Below, piece by piece: positions 1-5,594 of a stretch of 5,630 nucleotides of DNA (position 1 is the first letter of the stretch; each line of letters starts with the position of its first letter). The notes below the pieces were generated by a model. That model had not been told where the DNA came from. It saw only the letters and a list, made by a program, of their open reading frames with translations, and did no database searches. Both the position numbers and the translations under genes were made by a program. This DNA comes from an uncultured Selenomonadales bacterium (lineage in GTDB: Bacteria > Bacillota > Negativicutes > Selenomonadales > Selenomonadaceae): contig CAMVAG010000134.1 of the NCBI GenBank assembly GCA_947165405.1, forward strand, positions 1-5,630. Direction: 5' to 3'.

Positions 1-307
1 CGGCGGACAAGCTCCCGACATCAACGGCGGACAGGCTCCCGACATCAGCGGCGGACAGGCTCCGCAAATGTGGGGCAATGAAAACTCCGCGAGTGAAATT
101 TTCCAAAGCAACAACTTCTCCGTCGGCGCGCCGAACGACATCAGCGAAATTACCTTCGCGAGCGGCAATGATGCTTTCTTTGAAACCGACAAGCAAAATA
201 ATTTCGGCGGCTTCGCGCAGGGCAACATGATGCCTCCCGCAATGTTCGGCGGACAAGGCGGTCAATTCGGTCAAGCGCAACAACCTCATCAAAATCAATT
301 CAAATAA
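1..307 (+). CDS. C-terminal end of an unrecognised Gly/Gln/Asn-rich protein (5' truncated)
   Basis: The reading frame is open from the left edge (first full codon at 2) to a TAA at 305-307, so only the last 101 residues are visible. An ATG at 68 lies inside the repeat run and has no ribosome binding site, so it is unlikely to be the true start. The visible part begins with repeats of the type GGQAPDI(N/S), continues through a mixed segment with ITFASGNDAFFET, and ends in a low-complexity tail rich in Gly, Gln, Phe and Met. No transmembrane helix, catalytic motif or sorting signal can be seen. The composition suggests an extended, possibly surface-exposed or secreted protein, but that is inference and I do not recognise the family. 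A terminator follows 18 bases after the stop, so this is the last gene of its transcript. Confidence 0.75.
   Translation, partial: GGQAPDINGGQAPDISGGQAPQMWGNENSASEIFQSNNFSVGAPNDISEITFASGNDAFFETDKQNNFGGFAQGNMMPPAMFGGQGGQFGQAQQPHQNQFK
2..73 (+). repeat. 24-nt tandem repeat, three copies, coding
   Basis: Copies lie at 2-25, 26-49 and 50-73. The first two differ at only two bases; the third matches over its first 14 or so bases and then diverges. Each unit encodes eight residues (GGQAPDIN, GGQAPDIS, GGQAPQMW). The array runs off the left edge, so the copy number is unknown. Being in whole codons, it can expand or contract without shifting the frame. Confidence 0.85.
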
Positions 308-325
308 AAGTACCCTCTGTTCGAG

Positions 326-356
326 AGCCACCGAAAAAAATCGGCGGCTTTTTTTT
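326..356 (+). terminator. Rho-independent terminator of the upstream gene
   Basis: A 9-bp stem pairs AGCCACCGA (326-334) with TCGGCGGCT (341-349), with a single A-C mismatch, around a six-A loop. A run of T (349-356) follows directly. It sits 18 bases after the TAA at 305-307 and isolates the first gene from the alcohol dehydrogenase. Confidence 0.88.
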
Positions 357-366
357 ATTCCAACTG

Positions 367-395
367 TTGCATGAATCGCCGCGACGATATAAAAT
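367..395 (+). promoter_or_regulatory. Possible sigma-70-type promoter for the alcohol dehydrogenase
   Basis: TTGCAT (367-372) and TAAAAT (390-395) are separated by 17 bases. The -10 box matches consensus at five of six positions, the -35 box at its first three. It lies just after the terminator of the preceding gene and about 33 bases before the ATG at 428, where a promoter is expected. Read by eye in an A+T-rich gap, so chance matches are easy. Confidence 0.42.
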
Positions 396-427
396 TTCAC
401 AATAAAAATTTTTAAGGAGGTCATGTC

Positions 428-1603
428 ATGCACAGCTTTGAATATTGTTGCCCGACTGAAATAATTTTCGGTCAAGGCGCGGAAAATAAAGTCGCCGAAA
501 AAATTCGCAAGTACGGCGGCTCACGCGTGATGATTCTTTACGGCGGCGGCTCTGCAGTGAGGAGCGGTCTTGTCCCGAAGATTGAACGGCTTCTTTCGAC
601 GGAAGACTTTGCTTTGAAAATTTTGGGCGGCGTCAAACCGAATCCGCGTTTGAGTTTTGCACGCGAGGCAATTCGTGAGGCGATTGACTCAAAAATAAAT
701 TTCGTGTTGGCGGTCGGCGGAGGCAGTGTTATCGATACGGCTAAGGCGATTGCTTTCGGCGCGGCGAATCCTCAAAATGACATTTGGAATCATTGGATGG
801 GCAAGGTTAAGCTTGAAAAATCTTTGCCGGTCGGTGCGGTCTTGACGATAGCGGCGGCGGGCAGTGAAACTTCAGACACGGCAGTTTTGACGGACGAGGC
901 AAGCGGTCTCAAACGCGGCGCAATCACTCCTCGCCCGGTCTTTGCGATTATGAATCCCGAACTTGCATTGACGGTTCCGCATTACCCGATGATTTGCGGT
1001 ATCGCCGATATTATCATGCACACGCTCGAAAGATATTTCAGTTTCATTGAGGGCAACGACTTCACGGACATGGTCGCCGAATCGGTGATTAAAAATGTCA
1101 TGGTGCAATCGAAAGCCCTCTTGAAAAATCCTCAAGACTTGCACGCCATGAGCGAAATAATGTGGTGCGGTTCGGTTTCGCATACGGGCTTCACGGGTCT
1201 CGGTCGAGAAAAAGATTTTTCCGCGCACAAACTCGGTCACGAATTGAGCGGACGCTACGACGTGATTCACGGCGCAAGCTTGACGACGGTTTGGGCATCT
1301 TGGGCGAGGACTGTCTACACCGTCAAGCCCGAACGCTTTGCGAACTTTGCCGAAAAAATTTTTGGCATAGTCGACGGCACGACAGACGAACGCGCCCGCG
1401 CAGGCATTGACGCAATGGAAAATTATTTCCGCGAGCTGGGAACGCCGACGAATTTTTCCGAATTGGGCATAGGCATTCAAAGCGACGACGAGTTGAAATT
1501 TTTGGCGGACATGGTGACTTCAAACGGGACAAAAAAAGTTGCGACGTTCCTGCCGCTTGACAGAGAATTGGTTTTGGAAATTTATCGCAAGGCAAATCAT
1601 TAG
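428..1603 (+). CDS. Iron-type alcohol dehydrogenase, YqhD/butanol dehydrogenase subfamily
   Basis: A 391-residue group III (iron-containing) alcohol dehydrogenase, normal in length for this family, probably a cytosolic NAD(P)H-dependent enzyme reducing aldehydes to alcohols. The N-terminal dinucleotide-binding half has YGGGS at 38-42 and VGGGSVID at 96-103. The C-terminal helical half carries the metal ligands D194 and H198 (in GIADIIMH), H267 (in SAHKLGHE) and H281 (in VIHGAS). As I recall, these are the same residue numbers as the metal ligands of E. coli YqhD. The cofactor strand is followed by Gly rather than an acidic residue, so NADPH use is plausible. The start is set by AAGGAGG at 414-420, seven bases before ATG 428; an ATG at 423 is out of frame. 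No terminator follows, so transcription may run into the next gene. The natural substrate cannot be told from sequence; butanol dehydrogenase and methylglyoxal or other aldehyde reductase are alternatives. Confidence 0.95.
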   Translation: MHSFEYCCPTEIIFGQGAENKVAEKIRKYGGSRVMILYGGGSAVRSGLVPKIERLLSTEDFALKILGGVKPNPRLSFAREAIREAIDSKINFVLAVGGGSVIDTAKAIAFGAANPQNDIWNHWMGKVKLEKSLPVGAVLTIAAAGSETSDTAVLTDEASGLKRGAITPRPVFAIMNPELALTVPHYPMICGIADIIMHTLERYFSFIEGNDFTDMVAESVIKNVMVQSKALLKNPQDLHAMSEIMWCGSVSHTGFTGLGREKDFSAHKLGHELSGRYDVIHGASLTTVWASWARTVYTVKPERFANFAEKIFGIVDGTTDERARAGIDAMENYFRELGTPTNFSELGIGIQSDDELKFLADMVTSNGTKKVATFLPLDRELVLEIYRKANH

Positions 1604-1650
1604 ACGTATAAAAATTTTTTGAAATATACTGTGCCGTAAAAGCAAATTTG

Positions 1651-1659
1651 TGTTATAAT
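1651..1659 (+). promoter_or_regulatory. Extended -10 promoter of the YitT-family gene
   Basis: TGTTATAAT is a perfect extended -10 element (TG, one base, TATAAT at 1654-1659). No good -35 box sits 16-18 bases upstream, which is usual for extended -10 promoters. Transcription would begin near 1665-1668, about 26 bases before the ATG at 1693. Confidence 0.6.
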
Positions 1660-1680
1660 CCTCCTTATATCGAAAGGAGG
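1660..1680 (+). promoter_or_regulatory. Inverted repeat that can sequester the Shine-Dalgarno site of the YitT-family gene
   Basis: CCTCCTT (1660-1666) is perfectly complementary to AAGGAGG (1674-1680), with a seven-base loop. The right arm is the ribosome binding site of the gene starting at 1693. A start site near 1665-1668 would leave most of the left arm out of the local transcript, so only RNA reading through from the alcohol dehydrogenase would hide the site. The repeat is seen directly; the regulatory consequence is inferred. Confidence 0.45.
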
Positions 1681-1692
1681 AAAAATTTTTAA

Positions 1693-2643
1693 ATGAGACT
1701 GACCTCAATGCTTACCGAGTGGAACCCGCTGAAGTATCTGGGGATTATGGCAGGATGTTTGATTGCCGCAGGTTCAATCAATCTTTTCGTAGTGCCGAGC
1801 AGCCTTCTGACGGGCGGCGTAACCGGTATTGCGATTATTTTTTATTTTTTGACGGGCTTGCCGATAGGCGCGCAGACCCTCGCCTACAACGTGCCGCTTT
1901 TAATCGCGTCGTATAAACTTCTGGGAAAGAAATATACAATCGACGTGATTATCGGGACGGTAATGTTTTCGTTGGCACTGGACGCCACAAAATTTTTAAA
2001 CGGGATGTTGCCTCTCGATGAAATGATGCTTGCCTCGATTTACGGCGGCATTTTCAACGGCATAGGTTACGGCATTGTCTTCCGCATGAACGGCTCGACG
2101 GGCGGCTTTGACATTCTCGGCGCGATTTTCAAAAAATATTACTCAATGGAAATCGGCTCCGTCATTTTCGGATTCAACTGCCTGATTGTCGTCGTGGCGG
2201 GCGTACTCTTCAACATTACCTCTGCCATGTTCACGCTGATTTGCATGTACGTTACCTCGCAAATGACCAACAAGGTTATCGACGGCTTCAATCAGCGCAA
2301 GGCGGTTTTGATTATCTCCGAACACGCGAAGGACATTGCCGACGGAATTATTACGGATATCGGGCGCGGCGTGACTTTCCTCAACGGCGAGGGTGCATAC
2401 ACCGGCGACCCGAAAAAAATCGTGATGGTCGTCGTGAGCATGACGCAGATTGCCAAATTAAAAATCGTCGTGAGGACTGTCGACAAGAATGCCTTCATGC
2501 TGATATTGGCGGCAAGCGAGGTTCAAGGGCGCGGCTTCACACAAACTGCGCGGCAAAATGTTGCTTATCGTCACGACCAAAAGATTAATCCCGAAGTCGA
2601 ACAGAAAATCCAAGACGCTTTGGCTAATCGCGGTGATGATTGA
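1693..2643 (+). CDS. YitT-family integral membrane protein (YitT membrane domain plus DUF2179)
   Basis: 316 residues with the two-part architecture of the YitT family. The N-terminal half (about residues 15-190) is hydrophobic with roughly five or six membrane segments, near 15-35, 40-56, 61-77, 83-98, 112-130 and 153-176. It carries the family-style motifs LLTGGVTGIA (39-48) and NGSTGGFDI (133-141). The C-terminal soluble part (about 200-290) fits DUF2179, with GRGVTFLNGEGAYTG at 224-238 and an alternating beta/alpha pattern after it. The transported substrate of this family is not established; a transporter role is inferred. The start is ATG 1693, preceded by AAGGAGG at 1674-1680. The spacing of 12 bases is rather long; M6 (ATG 1708) would be farther still and is less likely. 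The gene has its own extended -10 promoter and lies 89 bases after the alcohol dehydrogenase. No clear terminator follows. Confidence 0.93.
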   Translation: MRLTSMLTEWNPLKYLGIMAGCLIAAGSINLFVVPSSLLTGGVTGIAIIFYFLTGLPIGAQTLAYNVPLLIASYKLLGKKYTIDVIIGTVMFSLALDATKFLNGMLPLDEMMLASIYGGIFNGIGYGIVFRMNGSTGGFDILGAIFKKYYSMEIGSVIFGFNCLIVVVAGVLFNITSAMFTLICMYVTSQMTNKVIDGFNQRKAVLIISEHAKDIADGIITDIGRGVTFLNGEGAYTGDPKKIVMVVVSMTQIAKLKIVVRTVDKNAFMLILAASEVQGRGFTQTARQNVAYRHDQKINPEVEQKIQDALANRGDD

Positions 2644-2651
2644 AAAAGCTT

Positions 2652-2712
2652 TCAGGTTTCAGCTTTCAGCTTTCAGACTAACTTTTCCTGACAGCTGACC
2701 ACTGACCACTGA
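2652..2712. repeat. Inverted heptad array: four TCAG units facing four CTGA units
   Basis: TCAG occurs at 2652, 2659, 2666 and 2673, exactly seven bases apart. After an 11-base centre, CTGA, its reverse complement, occurs at 2688, 2695, 2702 and 2709, again exactly seven apart. The spacer triplets are mostly CTT or GTT on the left and CCA on the right, so the arms pair as 4-bp blocks separated by mismatches rather than as a continuous stem. There is no T run after it, so it is not a standard terminator. It starts nine bases after the stop of the YitT-family gene. Confidence 0.8.
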
Positions 2713-2779
2713 AAAACACATTGAATTAAAATCGTCGCACTGACGAATGAAATAAAAAATTTTTTTGCAGAGGAGGCAA

Positions 2780-2806
2780 ATGCTTTTAAACGGATTTAAA
2801 ATTTAA
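2780..2806 (+). CDS. Possible 8-codon leader ORF before the MBL-fold gene
   Basis: ATG at 2780 starts MLLNGFKI and stops at TAA 2804-2806. A consensus AGGAGG (2771-2776) lies three bases upstream, which is close but usable, and is stronger than the site in front of the MBL-fold gene itself. The ORF is in the same frame as the MBL-fold gene, with that TAA as the only stop between them. It could be a leader peptide controlling the downstream operon, or a relic. Eight codons are too few to judge by composition, and no attenuator-like hairpin is evident after it. Confidence 0.2.
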   Translation: MLLNGFKI

Positions 2807-2857
2807 ACGATCGGCTTCAAAAATTTTGTTGTCGGTCAGGGAAGGACGAATGATTTT

Positions 2858-3589
2858 ATGGAAGTAACTTACTTGTTAAACAGCGGTTTTATGATTCGAG
2901 ACGAAAGAACTTTGCTGGTGTTTGATGATTACGAAGACCCCGCAGGCATTGTCGATGCCGCGTATGATAAAGGCGACTTCGACAATTTGTATATCTTTGT
3001 TACGCACGCGCACTTCGACCACTTCGGCACGCACATTCGCTCTTACACGCCAAAAGTCACGAGCTACATTTTCAGCAGCGACATAAGACGTACCAAACGC
3101 GTCAAGATTTTTCCGAAGGACAAAATTATTTACATGAAACGCTACACTCAATGGCAGGATGACGCGATTAAAGTTCGGAGCTACGATTCGACTGACGTCG
3201 GAATTTCTTTCTTGATAGAAACTTCTTCGGGCAACAGGATTTATCATGCGGGCGACTTCAACTGGTGGCTGTGGGAAGACGACACGCCGGAAAATTTGGA
3301 GCTTGCGGAAAAAAGTTTCAGGCGGCAAATGAAACGCCTCGAAGGCATGGCGGCTGACATTGCATTTTTCCCGGTCGACGGGCGGCTCGGCAACAATCAA
3401 GAAAAAGGCGCGATTGAATTCGTGGCGCGGACTGACGTAAAAAGTTTCGTGGCAATGCATCGCGTCGAATTTCCGCGTTGGGAACCTTCACGAGAATTTT
3501 TGGCGGCGCGGCGGAATTTGCCTTACTGGGCACCGCTTGAACCCGGCGAAAAAAGAATCTTTGACGGAAAAAAATTTTTGGAGGATTAA
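2858..3589 (+). CDS. MBL-fold metallohydrolase
   Basis: 243 residues forming a single metallo-beta-lactamase fold domain, the normal size for small stand-alone members. The di-metal site is complete: H50, H52, D54 and H55 in THAHFDHFG, H130 and D133 in YHAGDFNWW, and H201 in AMHRVEF. The HAGDFNWW form belongs to an uncharacterised branch of Zn-dependent hydrolases related to the UlaG-like group; the substrate is unknown. There is no signal peptide, so it is probably cytosolic. ATG 2858 gives MEVTYLLNSGF, the typical first strand of this fold, and no other start codon exists in frame back to the stop at 2804. The ribosome binding site is weak or distant (GGGAAGGA, 2839-2846), and an out-of-frame ATG at 2850 lies closer to it. 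greA starts three bases after its stop, with its GGAGG inside this gene's end, so the two are probably co-translated. Confidence 0.92.
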   Translation: MEVTYLLNSGFMIRDERTLLVFDDYEDPAGIVDAAYDKGDFDNLYIFVTHAHFDHFGTHIRSYTPKVTSYIFSSDIRRTKRVKIFPKDKIIYMKRYTQWQDDAIKVRSYDSTDVGISFLIETSSGNRIYHAGDFNWWLWEDDTPENLELAEKSFRRQMKRLEGMAADIAFFPVDGRLGNNQEKGAIEFVARTDVKSFVAMHRVEFPRWEPSREFLAARRNLPYWAPLEPGEKRIFDGKKFLED

Positions 3590-3592
3590 TTG

Positions 3593-4063
3593 ATGGCTGA
3601 CAAAAAAATCCTGCTGACTCAAGACGGCTACGACAAGCTGGTTGAAAAGTTGGATTACATGAAAAGCGTGCGGCGCATTGAAATTTCCGAACGCCTCAAG
3701 GCGGCGATAGCACTCGGCGACCTTAGCGAGAATTCTGAATACGACGACGCCAAAAACGAACAGGGCAGGCTTGAAAGCGAAATCAGCGAGCTTGAGGCGA
3801 AACTTCGCAACAGCGAAATAATTCAATCGGCGGAGAGCACCGGCAAAGTTATGATTGGCAGCACCGTAAGAGTTCGTGACGTTGAACTTGACGAGGAAGA
3901 AACTTACATGATAGTCGGTTCGACGGAGGCTGACCCCGACAACAATAAAATTTCTGACGAATCGCCGCTCGGAACTGCTCTTCTCAACAAGACTGCGGGC
4001 GTGACCGTTCAAGTTCATGCGCCGGTTGGTGTCCTTGAGTTTGAGATTTTGGAAGTTAAGTGA
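3593..4063 (+). CDS. greA: Transcription elongation factor GreA
   Basis: 156 residues, the usual GreA length. GreA binds the secondary channel of RNA polymerase and stimulates cleavage of backtracked RNA so that stalled complexes can resume. Residues 1-75 form the N-terminal coiled coil, with the conserved tip GDLSENSEYDDAK (42-54); D43 and E46 correspond to the acidic pair that assists Mg-dependent cleavage. Residues from about 83 form the FKBP-like C-terminal domain, ending in SPLGTALLNKTAGVTVQV and EFEILEVK. I chose ATG 3593, eight bases after GGAGG (3580-3584); a TTG at 3590 directly before it would add one residue and is less likely. The ribosome binding site overlaps the end of the MBL-fold gene, suggesting coupling. 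purD follows after nine bases. Confidence 0.97.
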   Translation: MADKKILLTQDGYDKLVEKLDYMKSVRRIEISERLKAAIALGDLSENSEYDDAKNEQGRLESEISELEAKLRNSEIIQSAESTGKVMIGSTVRVRDVELDEEETYMIVGSTEADPDNNKISDESPLGTALLNKTAGVTVQVHAPVGVLEFEILEVK

Positions 4064-4072
4064 GGTTTCCAC

Positions 4073-5401
4073 ATGAATGTTTTGCTGATAGGCGGCGGCG
4101 GTCGCGAACACGCTTTGGCTCGGAAAATTTCTCAAAGCCCTTTGCTTGAAAAATTTTTCGCGATACCCGGCAGTCCCGGCATCGCCGACTTCGCCGAATG
4201 CGTCGCGAAAATTTCAATCGACGACAACGCCGCACTTGTTGAGTTTGCAAAAACCAACGCGATTGATTTGGTCGTTATCGGTCCCGAAGCTCCGCTTGTC
4301 AACGGCTTGACCGACGCGCTCAATGAAATCGGGATTAAGGCTTTCGGGCCGAACAAAGCCGCTGCGCTCCTTGAAGGCTCGAAAATTTTTGCCAAGCGGC
4401 TCATGAAAAAATACAACATCCCGACTGCCGAGTTTGAAGTCTTCGACGACCCCGACGCCGCGAAAAATTATATTCATTCGAAAGGTGCGCCGATTGTCAT
4501 TAAAGCTGACGGTCTTGCGGCGGGCAAGGGAGTTATCGTTGCGCAGACTTTGGACGAGGCTTTGAACGCCGTCGACGAGATGAAAACTTTCGGCTCGGCG
4601 GGAAATAAAATCGTCGTTGAGGAATTCATGGACGGCGAGGAAGCTTCCGTGCTTGCCTTGACCGACGGCGAAAAAATTTTGCCGCTGATTGCCGCGCAAG
4701 ACCACAAGAGAGTTTTCGACGGCGACAAAGGTTTGAATACGGGAGGCATGGGAGCTTACGCGCCCGCCCCGATTGTCGACGAAAAAATTTCCGCGCAAGT
4801 CGAAGAGAAAATCCTCAAGCCGACGATTGCCGCGCTCCGTGCCGAAGGAATTATTTATCGCGGTTGCCTCTATGCCGGCTTGATGATTCAAAACGGCGAG
4901 GCTAAGGTTGTCGAGTTTAATTGTCGATTCGGCGACCCCGAAACTCAAGTTGTCTTGCCGCTCATGGAAAGCGATTTGCTTGAGCTCATGAACGACTGCG
5001 CGGCGGGCGACTTGTCAGACAAAAAAATTTCTTGGAGCAAAAATTCTGCGGTCTGCGTGATTTTGGCGAGCGGCGGCTACCCGAAGGCTTACAAAAAAAA
5101 TTTGCCGATTGACGGCGTGATTAAAGCTGAAAGTCTTGGCGCGATTATTTTCCACGCGGGCACGAAATTAATTAGAAATGAGGAATTAGGAATTAGGAAT
5201 GAAAGCGACGCCAAAACAATTCCTAATTCCTCGTTACAAATTCCTAATTGCCTTGTCACGAGCGGCGGGCGAGTGTTGGGCGTCACGACGATTGCCCCGA
5301 CCTTGCGCGAAGCCGTCGACAAAGTTTATCGTTGCGTCGAGGTCATTCACTTCGACGACATGCACTATCGAAAAGACATCGCCGCGAGAGCATTAAAATA
5401 A
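4073..5401 (+). CDS. purD: Phosphoribosylamine--glycine ligase (GAR synthetase)
   Basis: 442 residues. PurD joins 5-phosphoribosylamine and glycine using ATP, the second step of de novo purine synthesis, in the cytosol. The N-terminal domain opens with LLIGGGGREHALA (4-16) and has VIGPEAPL (68-75). The ATP-grasp domain carries KADGLAAGKGV (144-154), LNTGGMGAY (221-229) and the Mg/ATP-site signature EFNCRFGDPETQ (281-292). The C-terminal domain has IFHAGTK (359-365), GGRVLGVT (398-405) and YRKDIAARAL at the end. Between HAGTK and SGGRVL lie 31 residues where relatives have about nine, as I recall. The excess is encoded by an inverted heptad element at 5171-5248 and keeps the frame, so the enzyme is probably intact with a longer surface loop. 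GAGG (4062-4065) overlaps the greA stop, seven bases before ATG 4073. A strong terminator follows. I see no other pur genes in the window. Confidence 0.96.
   Translation: MNVLLIGGGGREHALARKISQSPLLEKFFAIPGSPGIADFAECVAKISIDDNAALVEFAKTNAIDLVVIGPEAPLVNGLTDALNEIGIKAFGPNKAAALLEGSKIFAKRLMKKYNIPTAEFEVFDDPDAAKNYIHSKGAPIVIKADGLAAGKGVIVAQTLDEALNAVDEMKTFGSAGNKIVVEEFMDGEEASVLALTDGEKILPLIAAQDHKRVFDGDKGLNTGGMGAYAPAPIVDEKISAQVEEKILKPTIAALRAEGIIYRGCLYAGLMIQNGEAKVVEFNCRFGDPETQVVLPLMESDLLELMNDCAAGDLSDKKISWSKNSAVCVILASGGYPKAYKKNLPIDGVIKAESLGAIIFHAGTKLIRNEELGIRNESDAKTIPNSSLQIPNCLVTSGGRVLGVTTIAPTLREAVDKVYRCVEVIHFDDMHYRKDIAARALK
5171..5248. repeat. Inverted heptad element inserted in frame within purD
   Basis: The left arm (5171-5198) is four 7-base units of the form ATTAGGA: ATTAGAA at 5171, ATGAGGA at 5178, ATTAGGA at 5185 and 5192. 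The right arm (5221-5248) is four units on the opposite strand: TCCTAAT at 5221 and 5242 with two diverged units between. The best pairing sets 5178-5191 against 5221-5234 with one mismatch. A 22-base centre separates the arms. The element is 78 bases, exactly 26 codons, and holds no stop in the purD frame. By hand count 26 of 78 bases are G or C, clearly lower than the surrounding gene. It codes for the hydrophilic stretch from I367 to N392. Confidence 0.82.
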
Positions 5402-5411
5402 TTTCATCTGC

Positions 5412-5453
5412 AAAAAAAAATCCCCTTCCGAATTTGGAGGGGGAAATTTTTTT
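5412..5453 (+). terminator. Rho-independent terminator of the MBL-greA-purD operon
   Basis: A 9-bp stem pairs TCCCCTTCC (5421-5429) with GGAGGGGGA (5436-5444), with one T-G wobble, around a six-base loop. It is preceded by nine A (5412-5420) and followed by seven T (5447-5453). The A run on the left means it could also terminate transcription from the opposite direction. It begins 11 bases after the purD stop. Confidence 0.92.
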
Positions 5454-5509
5454 GTCAAGTCGAGCCGAAAATTTTTAGAGCGTGTCGACAGTCTCAAACG
5501 CAGCGGGAA

Positions 5510-5581
5510 GCTTAAACCCGGCCGTCACGGATGACGGCCGCCGGCGTTAAAAACATGGATGTTTTTACAGCCGGGTTAAGC
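5510..5581. repeat. Branched inverted-repeat element (outer stem enclosing two hairpins)
   Basis: Outer arms GCTTAAACCCGGC (5510-5522) and GCCGGGTTAAGC (5570-5581) are complementary over 12 bases with one extra A on the left. Inside lie two perfect 9-bp hairpins. The first pairs CGGCCGTCA (5519-5527) with TGACGGCCG (5532-5540); the second pairs TAAAAACAT (5548-5556) with ATGTTTTTA (5559-5567). The first hairpin shares four bases with the outer stem, so the two may compete. Both hairpins have the same tip, CA(C/T)GGATG, although their stems differ. There is no ORF of note. It resembles a REP- or MITE-like mobile repeat, but I cannot name a family. Confidence 0.72.
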
Positions 5582-5594
5582 ACCTTTCTTTTTG

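Noticed and set aside
140..190. RTX-type calcium-binding repeat in the first protein (SGNDAF)
   Set aside because: Only one GND-like occurrence is present and the nonapeptide periodicity of RTX repeats is absent.
872..1480. A 202-codon open frame on the - strand inside the alcohol dehydrogenase
   Set aside because: It lies wholly antisense to a gene with complete family motifs, its product is Arg/His-rich with no recognisable domain, and it is explained by the codon bias of the + strand gene.
1604..1650. Terminator after the alcohol dehydrogenase
   Set aside because: There is an A/T tract but no G+C-containing stem before it.
2652..2712. CRISPR array
   Set aside because: The units are four conserved bases with three-base spacers, far too short, the two halves are inverted, and no cas gene is present.
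3590..3592. TTG at 3590 as the greA start
   Set aside because: ATG follows directly at 3593 with an ideal 8-base spacing from GGAGG and gives the usual GreA N-terminus.
4214..4948. A 244-codon open frame on the - strand inside purD, and a similar 215-codon one at 3488-4135
   Set aside because: Both are antisense to well-supported genes, show no domain, and have no ribosome binding site or promoter context of their own.
5168..5251. Frameshift or pseudogene in purD
   Set aside because: The motifs before and after the insert are in the same frame, no stop occurs, and the C-terminus is complete, so the gene reads as intact with an extra loop.
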